Assembly (NCBI GenBank): GCA_002685115.1
Contig: NYWQ01000095.1
Location: forward strand, 1-6,524
DNA from: Flavobacteriales bacterium
Lineage (GTDB): Bacteria > Bacteroidota > Bacteroidia > Flavobacteriales > UBA7430
Direction of reading: 5' to 3'
Length of the DNA stretch: 6,524 nt
Positions within the stretch are counted from its first letter, which is position 1. Each line of letters opens with the position of its first letter. Under the pieces are notes generated by a model, which was not told the DNA's origin, made no database searches, and was given only the letters and a program-made list of their open reading frames with translations. The position numbers and the translations under genes are program-made. Shown piece by piece: positions 1 through 5,602 of the stretch.

Positions 1-1
1 A

Positions 2-1585
2 ATGGAGTACATGAGTTTGGGGCAGTTCGATATGTTGAGTATTCCAGATTTCCCTGAAATTATGCAGTATCATATTGCTCCAGGTATTTTTATGGCTGAA
101 GATTTAGCTGATGGAATGTCTATAACTTCTGCACAAGGGCAAGATTTGGATATTACAGAAGTAGGGGGTAGTTTTTACGTAGAAAACGCCCAAATTGTAA
201 GTACAAACTTTACCGCATTTAACGGAGTTGTCCACGTAATTGATCAGTGTCTAGCACCAGACAGTTTGCCAGGAGCGAATGTTATGAAGATCATTGAGGA
301 GAGTCCTGATCATCAAATTTTTGAGCAGGCTATTATTGCCGCAAATTTAAATGACGATCTTTCTTTTCAAGCAACTATTGACAATTCCTACGATGGTCCG
401 GGTCCTTGGACGGTTTTTGCACCAACAGACAATGCATTCGAAGTTTTTGCAGCCAGTTTGAATATGACCGTTGATGAATTTATCGACTCTCAATACTTAT
501 ACGAAATTGTAACGCAACACATTGTTAATGGATGTGTCGATAATTGGAATTCACCAATTGAAATTGACAACGACTGTTTCGATGGCTTGAGTAATGCCAT
601 TACTACATCTACTATTTCTGCGGGAACTGTTGCCACAAACCTCGATGGAAACCCGCTTCAATTTAGCGTATTGGACAATAATACTGTTTCTGTTATAGGT
701 CTTAACAATACAGTTAACATTACAGTATCAGACATATTAACTTACAACGGTGTGGTACATGTTGTTGATGCAGTTTTATCAACTAAAATAGCTCCTACAG
801 AGGGCTCATGTGGAACATGGAGACTTGAGCTTGTAAACAATTCCGGATCGGGTTGGGACGATTCTTATTTGTATGTTCAAGTTAACGGAGAAACTATTGA
901 CAATGTTACAATCTTACAAGGTAATTCCACTACATTTGAATTTGCTGTTAACCAAGGTGATGTTGTAAATCTAATTTACGACGGTGATGCTTACGGTCAT
1001 GCTTACGCTTTGTTCGATGAAGACAATTCTATTATCGTTCAAGCAAATGGAGATGCTAACGGAGATATAGCTAGTTACAATGGTTTAACTGCCTGTGAAT
1101 CACCTAACAATTCAGAATTTTACTGTGGTGATTTTACAGTAGAGCTTTACAATGATATGGGTTATGGTTGGGTATACAGTTCGTTAGACGTATACAGAAA
1201 TGGTGTTTTTGAGTCTGCCTTAGAAATGCCTATAGGTTATGGACCTCTAATCACTTCAATTAGTGCAAGATATGACGATTCTTTTGATTTTGTTGTTAAC
1301 AGTCTATTACAGTTTCCAGAAGAAATTGGCGGCTATAAAATTCGGTCTCAAACGGGAGGTATCTTAGTCAATGAGAATTATGTAAATCAAGGTCCTCAGA
1401 ATGCTTTTAATATTGTTATGTGCGAGTCTGAATCGGGTCTTAGTATTGAAGAATATTCAGGTAAAGAAGCTCGCTTAGTTAAAATGATCGATGTGTTAGG
1501 GAAGGTTCAAAACGAACATTTAAATGGTATGCTTTTGTTTTATGTGTTTGACAACGGTTCGGTAGAGAAGAGGTTTAAGCAGTAA
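2..1585 (+). CDS. Secreted FAS1 (fasciclin) repeat protein with T9SS sorting tail, 5' partial
   Basis: This is the C-terminal 527 residues of a larger exported protein; the frame is open at the left edge, so the ATG at position 2 is probably internal. Residues 1-86 are the second half of a FAS1 domain, including 'YHIAPG' and the FAS1 signature 'NGVVHVID' (74-81). Residues ~100-262 form a complete FAS1 domain, with 'WTVFAPTDNAF' at 136-146 and 'NGVVHVVD' at 249-256. Two related ~100-residue modules follow (about 270-366 and 375-474). Each opens with a CG-x-(W/F) motif and a G-x-GW turn and ends with C-E, which suggests a disulfide-closed beta fold. The end (492-527: 'KMIDVLGKV', 'FYVFDNGSVEKRF') matches the T9SS C-terminal class with D-V-L-G-(R/K) and D-(D/N)-G-(T/S)-V-E-K. 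FAS1 domains usually mediate adhesion, so a cell-surface or released adhesin is inferred. The protein is rich in Asn and Asp. The domain calls are firm; the role is not. Confidence 0.85.
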   Translation: MEYMSLGQFDMLSIPDFPEIMQYHIAPGIFMAEDLADGMSITSAQGQDLDITEVGGSFYVENAQIVSTNFTAFNGVVHVIDQCLAPDSLPGANVMKIIEESPDHQIFEQAIIAANLNDDLSFQATIDNSYDGPGPWTVFAPTDNAFEVFAASLNMTVDEFIDSQYLYEIVTQHIVNGCVDNWNSPIEIDNDCFDGLSNAITTSTISAGTVATNLDGNPLQFSVLDNNTVSVIGLNNTVNITVSDILTYNGVVHVVDAVLSTKIAPTEGSCGTWRLELVNNSGSGWDDSYLYVQVNGETIDNVTILQGNSTTFEFAVNQGDVVNLIYDGDAYGHAYALFDEDNSIIVQANGDANGDIASYNGLTACESPNNSEFYCGDFTVELYNDMGYGWVYSSLDVYRNGVFESALEMPIGYGPLITSISARYDDSFDFVVNSLLQFPEEIGGYKIRSQTGGILVNENYVNQGPQNAFNIVMCESESGLSIEEYSGKEARLVKMIDVLGKVQNEHLNGMLLFYVFDNGSVEKRFKQ

Positions 1586-1628
1586 AAGAAAACCGAATTG
1601 AATTGAATTTTTACGATTAAATTATTAG

Positions 1629-1656
1629 AAAAACATCCACTAGGATGTTTTTTTTT
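1629..1656. terminator. Bidirectional intrinsic terminator between convergent genes
   Basis: A perfect 10-bp stem, AAAAACATCC (1629-1638) with GGATGTTTTT (1643-1652), closes a 4-nt ACTA loop. On the plus strand it ends in an uninterrupted T run to 1656. On the minus strand the stem's own five T's and an AT-rich tail follow. It can therefore stop both the upstream FAS1 gene (stop at 1583-1585) and the crt operon. The hairpin lies only a few nucleotides past the crtY stop codon at 1657-1655, whose first bases overlap the T run. Confidence 0.85.
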
Positions 1657-2797
1657 AAAGTAAAAATCGTTTAAAAATAGCTTGGGTAAATTTAATCGAG
1701 GGAACCGAAAAAATAATTTTTAAATCCTCCATCAAATTGGATTCTTCATTTAAGAATCTAAAAAGAGAATGAATATGTACCTTTTGAAATAGGTTAGAAA
1801 AAATGTTTGAGCCTAATTCATTGTGTTGAGCGAGTACATCCAGAAAGAGTAAATCGTAAAGATTGTATTTAGACCTTTTTTCAAAGGTGCTTAAGTCGCT
1901 GTTATTTTTTAAAAAGTTGACCAATTCTTTTGTTTTTTTGGAACTGTTTGCAAAAGTATACCCTGTACTGGCTTTTGTCCATCCGCCAGCCGTTCCAATA
2001 TGTACTATGTTTTTTTCGTTTTCAGATGCAAAAGGATAGCAAGTCATCGGGATGCTTCCTTGTTCTTTTTCAACAATCCGGTAGTCCGTTATGTTTTTGT
2101 CTGAAAGGTATTTTTCGATGGCTTCTTCGTAAGATTCTTTGGCAAGTAGATTTTCAGAAAAGAGGGTGTATTCAAATAAGGCCTCTTTTTTACTAAATGG
2201 TAATACATACATAAATCGCGTGTTGCCCTTTTGTTCTATATTAAAATCCATAAAAGTGGCTGTCTCTTCGTCAAAGGCATCCTGCTTTGTTTTAATAAAC
2301 CATCCGATAAAATGTTGTTTTAATACCGGGTATTTTTTTTGAGAACTATACGTTTGGTTTAGCGGAATGCTATTAAAAACCTTTGAGGCCAAATAGGTTT
2401 TACTTTTACCATTCACCTGCACTTGCTCCTCTAATGACTTAATATGAATCACTTCATCACGAACGAATGAAATGTTTTTTTTGTGCTGTATAAAGTTCCA
2501 TATATACTTGTAAAACGCTTCACTTCGAATCATTTTGTAGCTGAAAGAACCCAAAGAGATTTTTTTACTCTTTCCTAGTGCACCAAAATAAATCTGAGAC
2601 CATTCTTTGCTCAGTAAAGGATCCCACTCACCCGTGCCTTTTTCCCAAAAACACCAAGTTCTGTCGTTTCCTTTATTTTGTTCCTGGTCTAAAATTAAAA
2701 TAGATTTATGATCAAAAAAAGGATTTTTTGCCATTCTGTAGGCAAGCATTAATCCTGAAGCGCCGGCTCCTAATATGAGGTAGTCTGTTTGTTTCAT
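1655..2797 (-). CDS. crtY: Lycopene beta-cyclase, CrtY type
   Basis: CrtY closes beta-ionone rings on psi-ends of lycopene in a non-redox, FAD-dependent reaction at the membrane. With CruF and CrtD as partners it probably cyclises only one end, through gamma-carotene-type intermediates. The protein has 380 residues, the usual CrtY length. Visible motifs are the dinucleotide-binding 'GAGASG' (10-15), 'DRTWCFWE' (45-52), 'QHFIGW' (161-166), 'RFMYVLP' (194-200), 'EYTLF' with the likely catalytic acid E209, 'IPMT' (249-252) and 'GTAGGWTKASTGYTF' (268-282). The start chosen is the ATG at 2797. A longer frame from 2830 would add an unrelated hydrophobic stretch ahead of the Rossmann strand and overlap cruF. 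The start follows the cruF stop by one base (TAA-A-ATG), so translational coupling is likely. It is the last gene of the operon and ends at the terminator. Confidence 0.93.
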   Translation of the reverse strand: MKQTDYLILGAGASGLMLAYRMAKNPFFDHKSILILDQEQNKGNDRTWCFWEKGTGEWDPLLSKEWSQIYFGALGKSKKISLGSFSYKMIRSEAFYKYIWNFIQHKKNISFVRDEVIHIKSLEEQVQVNGKSKTYLASKVFNSIPLNQTYSSQKKYPVLKQHFIGWFIKTKQDAFDEETATFMDFNIEQKGNTRFMYVLPFSKKEALFEYTLFSENLLAKESYEEAIEKYLSDKNITDYRIVEKEQGSIPMTCYPFASENEKNIVHIGTAGGWTKASTGYTFANSSKKTKELVNFLKNNSDLSTFEKRSKYNLYDLLFLDVLAQHNELGSNIFSNLFQKVHIHSLFRFLNEESNLMEDLKIIFSVPSIKFTQAIFKRFLL

Positions 2798-2798
2798 T

Positions 2799-3431
2799 TT
2801 ATACAAAAAGAAATATAGTAAAAAACACAAACATACTTACCAAAACATGCATCGATATAAGTTTGTGGGTTTTTGGTTTAAAAATTTGATAACCCATATG
2901 TGCTGTAAAAGCGATGCAGAACCAGGCAATGTAATTTTGAAGCGGAACGACCCCTCCTTCGAATTCCCAAAAATCAAATCGTGGCGCAGAAACTTCAATT
3001 ACGGCATCTAATAGCGTCATCAAAAAGGCTCCTATCAGCGCGATTACCCATTTATTTGTGTTTATTTTTTTAGCCAAGTCGGCTGTAGTTACGGTTAGCA
3101 TAACCCAGTTTATACATATCATAAAAGGTACTCCTGCTACCTTTAAGCCTAAGTTACTGCCATAGCTGTAGTTTCCAAAAAGAACTCCATAGTTTACGCC
3201 CAAGGCTTCTGTGATAAAGCCAAGAAAAAAAGGGATGGAAAAGGCAAGTAGTATTTTTTTATGGATACGCTCGGTATGGATCAAAATAATCGCGAAACTT
3301 AAAAAGAGGTTTAATGGGGTAAGCGCCAAAAACCAATCTTGTGCAGTTGATTTGATCCCCAAGATTCCTGAAAAGGTGAAAAGCCAAATAAGTCCAATTG
3401 AAATTTTAGTTTTCTGTGTCATCTTATTCAT
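2799..3431 (-). CDS. cruF: Carotenoid 1',2'-hydratase-like membrane protein, CruF/DUF422 family
   Basis: This is an integral membrane protein of 210 residues (207 if it starts at 3422) with about six or seven hydrophobic segments, near residues 10-26, 35-52, 59-77, 98-115, 126-145, 164-183 and 191-210. Family-type motifs are 'EALGVNYGVLFGNYSYG' (75-91), the 'GVPF..C.NW' segment (100-109) and 'LLDAVIE...FDFWEFEGG' (140-160), which match the Caroten_synth/DUF422 group. Characterised CruF members hydrate the C-1',2' double bond of a psi-end to give a tertiary 1'-hydroxyl. That activity is inferred here from family and from its place between crtD and crtY. The ATG at 3431 overlaps the end of crtD by 8 nt. 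An in-frame ATG at 3422 would start one base after the crtD stop (TAA-G-ATG), mirroring the next junction, and is equally plausible. The family call is strong; the exact substrate is inferred. Confidence 0.85.
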   Translation of the reverse strand: MNKMTQKTKISIGLIWLFTFSGILGIKSTAQDWFLALTPLNLFLSFAIILIHTERIHKKILLAFSIPFFLGFITEALGVNYGVLFGNYSYGSNLGLKVAGVPFMICINWVMLTVTTADLAKKINTNKWVIALIGAFLMTLLDAVIEVSAPRFDFWEFEGGVVPLQNYIAWFCIAFTAHMGYQIFKPKTHKLISMHVLVSMFVFFTIFLFV

Positions 3432-4899
3432 CTTTTTCTATTAAATCAGCTACAATTTTACCCGACAATAAGCACAGTGGAATGCCGCCGCCAGGATGCA
3501 CACTTCCGCCACAAAAATAAAGGTTTTGTAGGTTGCTTTTAAAGTTCGGATGTCTTAAGAATGCAGCAAATTTATTGTTGCTAGAGGCACCGTACAATGC
3601 GCCTTGATAGCTTTGTGTTTTTGATTCTATCGTTCTGGGGTCTAAAATAGATTCCTGTTCAATTAGTTCGGTAATATCTTGTTTTAATAGCCTACTTAGT
3701 TTGTCAATAATTTTTGTTCTTGACCTCTCAATAACGGTATCCCAATCTTGTCCTGTGTTGTTGGGTACGTTTATCATGGTAAACCAATTTTCACATCCCT
3801 TTGGCGCATCCTTTGGCGCATCCTTTGAACTTATATTTAAGTATATGGTTGGGTCATCATACACACTTTGTTTTTCAAAAATATGCTCAAATTCCTTTTG
3901 GTAGTCTTTAGAAAAGAAGATGTTGTGAAGGTCTAATTGTGGGAATGTTTTTTTAATTCCCCAATAAAAAATTAGGGCTGAACTGCTTCTGGGTTGTGAA
4001 AGTGTTCTTTCGGGCGCCTTATGTTTGGGTAGCAAACGTCTGTAGGTTGGTACAATATCGGCATTACTAATTACAAGGTCTGCTTGAATTCTTTTTTGGT
4101 TAACAAGGAGGCCGGTTGTTCTATTATCCTGAGTTATTATTTCATCTACAGGACTATTAAACTCAAATTTCACTCCAATATCTTTTGCTAAATTAAACAA
4201 GCAGAGTGTAATTTGATGCATCCCTCCTACAGGAAAATAAGTGCCGTAGTGCTGTTCTAGATGCGGGATCATAGACATGATTCCGGGTGTTTTATAAGGT
4301 GAAGAGCCATTGTAGGTAGCAAATCGGTTGAAAAATTGAACCAATCTTGGGTCTCTAAATGTTTTTTCGTTTAATGCCGACAGGCTTTTGTTTAGGTCTA
4401 ATACACCAATGTTAATCGCCGCTTTGAGTGTTTTTTTAGACAAGTAGGTACTTGTTTTATGAAGAGATTTCTCTAGGAAAAGCGGGGCAGTTAAGTCATA
4501 CTTTTTTTTGCTTTGGTTAAGGTAGTTAGCAAGCTCTTTCTCTGAGATGTCAAAGGTTTTTGCGGCTTTTTTTGCAAATTCTTTCTGCTCTGCTGGAGCT
4601 TCAAAGTAGGTTCCATCTTCAAAAAAATAGGTGCAAATATTTTTTTTCTTCTTGTATTTAAAATAGGAGTGTATAGGTTTTTTAGCTACTTTAAAAAGAT
4701 CTTCTACCAGATGGGGCATTGTAAAAAGAGAGGGACCCATATCAAATCGATAGCCCATTTTTTCGAAGGCGGTGAGTTTACCTCCCGGATAGTTGTTTGC
4801 CTCAAAAACAGATACATCATGTCCTTGCGCTCTCAACCGTATTGCGCTCGCCAATCCTGCAATACCTGCTCCAATAATTGCTGCTTGTTTCTTTTTCAT
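3424..4899 (-). CDS. crtD: FAD-dependent carotenoid desaturase, CrtD-like (1-hydroxycarotenoid 3,4-desaturase)
   Basis: This 491-residue protein belongs to the CrtI/CrtD desaturase family. It has an N-terminal FAD fold 'GAGIAGLASA' (10-19), the acidic ribose-binding E33, 'YPGGK' (37-41), 'FDMGPSLFTMP' (52-62), 'NGSSPY' (197-202), 'PVGGM' (223-227), 'SNAD' (278-281) and the C-terminal FAD motif 'GGSVHPGGGIPLC' (464-476). The 'EANNYPGGKL' and 'SVHPGGGIPLC' forms are, from memory, those of Bacteroidota CrtD. Flavobacterial CrtI usually shows an 'IGSGFSSL' and 'GPSWYWMP' style N-terminus instead. CrtD inserts the 3',4' double bond after 1'-hydroxylation, so the next gene, cruF, fits. Automatic pipelines may call it phytoene desaturase. 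The start is the ATG at 4899; the upstream in-frame TTG at 4911 lies inside the promoter -7 box. Residues 359-367 hold a tandem KDAP duplication. First gene of the operon. Family sure; CrtD versus CrtI likely. Confidence 0.88.
   Translation of the reverse strand: MKKKQAAIIGAGIAGLASAIRLRAQGHDVSVFEANNYPGGKLTAFEKMGYRFDMGPSLFTMPHLVEDLFKVAKKPIHSYFKYKKKKNICTYFFEDGTYFEAPAEQKEFAKKAAKTFDISEKELANYLNQSKKKYDLTAPLFLEKSLHKTSTYLSKKTLKAAINIGVLDLNKSLSALNEKTFRDPRLVQFFNRFATYNGSSPYKTPGIMSMIPHLEQHYGTYFPVGGMHQITLCLFNLAKDIGVKFEFNSPVDEIITQDNRTTGLLVNQKRIQADLVISNADIVPTYRRLLPKHKAPERTLSQPRSSSALIFYWGIKKTFPQLDLHNIFFSKDYQKEFEHIFEKQSVYDDPTIYLNISSKDAPKDAPKGCENWFTMINVPNNTGQDWDTVIERSRTKIIDKLSRLLKQDITELIEQESILDPRTIESKTQSYQGALYGASSNNKFAAFLRHPNFKSNLQNLYFCGGSVHPGGGIPLCLLSGKIVADLIEKDE
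3798..3827 (-). repeat. 12-bp tandem repeat (2.5 units) inside crtD
   Basis: The plus-strand unit CCTTTGGCGCAT occurs at 3798-3809 and 3810-3821, followed by a half unit CCTTTG at 3822-3827. It keeps the frame and encodes K-D-A-P-K-D-A-P-K in CrtD, in a probable surface loop. Because the copies are identical it looks like a recent in-frame slippage duplication. Confidence 0.85.
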
Positions 4900-4908
4900 G
4901 ATTTTATG

Positions 4909-4937
4909 CAAAGATAATTGAATTCGCTTTTCTTAAA
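4909..4937 (-). promoter_or_regulatory. Bacteroidota-type promoter of the crtD-cruF-crtY operon
   Basis: On the minus strand the octamer TATCTTTG (4916-4909) is a perfect match to the Bacteroidota -7 consensus TAnnTTTG. The -33 region, expected about 18-20 nt upstream, reads TTTAAG (about 4937-4932) and is only a weak match to the TTTG/TTG box. Only 9 nt separate the -7 box from the crtD ATG, so the transcript would begin a few bases before the start codon or be leaderless. The location directly in front of the operon supports the call. Confidence 0.65.
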
Positions 4938-5113
4938 TAGAATTTAATTATTATTTACTTCAAAATATAATCTGCAGTACTTAGGCTTATACATCTATAT
5001 ATGCCTCTTCTTTTTGTCGCTTAGTTATAATAGCGCTACAGTAGCAAATAGTAAAAGAAATATGACTTTTTGATAAGTCTTAGGCCACATTCAATTTGTG
5101 CTTATAGTAATTT
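4917..5113. other. Intergenic region upstream of crtD, no gene seen
   Basis: I see no convincing coding frame here. It is AT-rich and carries the -33 side of the crtD promoter. Small inverted repeats include an imperfect one around AGGC...GCCT (4983-5006), the 8-bp palindrome TAGCGCTA (5031-5038) overlapping GCTAC-A-GTAGC (5035-5045), and a weak hairpin GACTT...AAGTC (5064-5079). Any of these could be regulator sites for the crt operon, but none matches an operator I recognise. Confidence 0.5.
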
Positions 5114-5224
5114 TCAAGATTTGTTTAAGTGTACAATGTTTTGAGCTGCGGAGTTTAGTGCGTAAATTGACTGATAAGTTGTATGCTCATCTGTAATTAC
5201 AAAAGTAAGCTGGCACAAATTATG
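5114..5224 (-). pseudogene. C-terminal remnant of the REC-like protein after an in-frame TAA
   Basis: Reading on in the same frame after the TAA gives 36 sense codons up to a TGA at 5116-5114. They show 'LTFVITD' (strand 4, ending with the conserved Thr of receivers), a helix 'TTYQSIYALNSAAQ' like the usual helix 4, and 'NIVHLNKS' (strand 5, with Lys where receivers have the conserved K-P). Together with the upstream ORF this restores a ~105-residue receiver lacking its last helix. One nonsense codon in an otherwise intact frame suggests a recently broken gene. A sequencing error or read-through are alternatives. Confidence 0.5.
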
Positions 5225-5431
5225 TTAAGTTACGTTTTTGATGAATTCTCCAATTTCTATTTCTTCAATTTGGATTTCTCCAATGACGACGTCTATTTTG
5301 TTTTTCTCCAAAAATTTAAGTGCCTGCTCATAATTTTCGCTTAATTTAATAGTGTATTTTTTAGAGCTCAGGAGCTTAATATGTGCTTTACAAACAGATG
5401 TATTTTTTACAACAAATAATACGTTAGGCAT
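5225..5431 (-). CDS. Short degenerate receiver-domain (REC-like) protein, probably truncated
   Basis: The 68-residue product resembles the first three beta-alpha units of a CheY-like receiver domain. Strand 1 is 'NVLFVV', helix 1 about residues 11-22, strand 2 'YTIKLS', helix 2 'NYEQALKFLEKN' and strand 3 'DVVIGEIQ'. The acidic pair that normally follows strand 1 is replaced by K-N, and the phosphoacceptor Asp position (D-x-x-x-x-D) holds Glu at residue 53. It therefore cannot be a normal phospho-receiver. A full receiver needs about 110-120 residues. The same frame beyond the TAA at 5227-5225 encodes the missing half (see the next feature). No DNA-binding or kinase domain is attached. It lies apart from both the crt operon and the divergent secreted-protein gene. 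It may be a pseudogene, or a small expressed protein; no clear promoter is visible. Confidence 0.55.
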   Translation of the reverse strand: MPNVLFVVKNTSVCKAHIKLLSSKKYTIKLSENYEQALKFLEKNKIDVVIGEIQIEEIEIGEFIKNVT

Positions 5432-5440
5432 AGTTTAATT

Positions 5441-5500
5441 TTTACCAAAAAAACATTTTAAAAATTACCCAAATGTTTCATTTGTATTACCAAATCGTTT
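5441..5500. repeat. Three phased TTACC-AAA repeats with an inverted repeat
   Basis: TTACC occurs at 5442-5446, 5465-5469 and 5487-5491, at steps of 23 and 22 bp. Each copy is followed by an A-rich then T-rich tail; the last two share the form ATTACC(C)AAAT-n-TTT (5464-5478 and 5486-5500). Between them lies the perfect inverted repeat CAAATG-TTT-CATTTG (5470-5484). The block sits just upstream of the minus-strand REC-like ORF and in the divergent region of the gene at 5603. A regulator-binding array is possible, but the sequence is AT-rich. Confidence 0.4.
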
Positions 5501-5571
5501 ACAAATAAGGATCTTTCATTTATAAAGGGATAATTGGTCTAACATTATTTTTAATTGTTCAAAAAAAATAT

Positions 5572-5579
5572 TAGATTTA
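5572..5579 (+). promoter_or_regulatory. Possible -7 box for the secreted-protein gene
   Basis: TAGATTTA matches seven of eight positions of the Bacteroidota -7 consensus TAnnTTTG, 23 nt before the ATG at 5603. The nearest upstream TTG (5555-5557) is only 14 nt away, shorter than the usual spacing, so the promoter is uncertain. There is no Shine-Dalgarno sequence before the start, as is normal in this phylum. Confidence 0.3.
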
Positions 5580-5602
5580 CATAGTATTAAAACTAATTAG
5601 AT

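Noticed and set aside
1595..1609. Three tandem GAATT units after the FAS1 gene
   Set aside because: Short, AT-rich and untranslated; most likely chance or simple slippage with no visible role.
1930..2342. Plus-strand ORFs inside crtY (1930-2196 and 2139-2342)
   Set aside because: They are antisense to a strongly supported lycopene cyclase, have phenylalanine- and cysteine-heavy composition typical of shadows, and show no recognisable domain.
2798..2830. Upstream extension of crtY starting with a short hydrophobic peptide
   Set aside because: The extension overlaps cruF and precedes the Rossmann strand that begins at the ATG at 2797; it is the cruF 3' end read in another frame, not a signal peptide.
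3211..3444. Plus-strand ORF opposite cruF
   Set aside because: Antisense shadow of a membrane protein gene with no family features and no promoter.
3701..3904. Plus-strand ORF opposite crtD
   Set aside because: Shadow frame that includes the KDAP tandem repeat read in reverse; no support as a gene.
4669..4917. Plus-strand ORF over the start of crtD and its promoter
   Set aside because: Antisense to the FAD-binding N-terminus of crtD; no independent evidence.
4983..5006. Imperfect inverted repeat AGGC...GCCT as a riboswitch or attenuator
   Set aside because: Short stem with a mismatch, and it lies upstream of the predicted transcription start, so it would not be in the crt transcript.
5064..5079. 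Hairpin GACTT...AAGTC as a terminator for the REC-like ORF
   Set aside because: Only a 5-bp stem without a clean T run on the minus strand; too weak to call.
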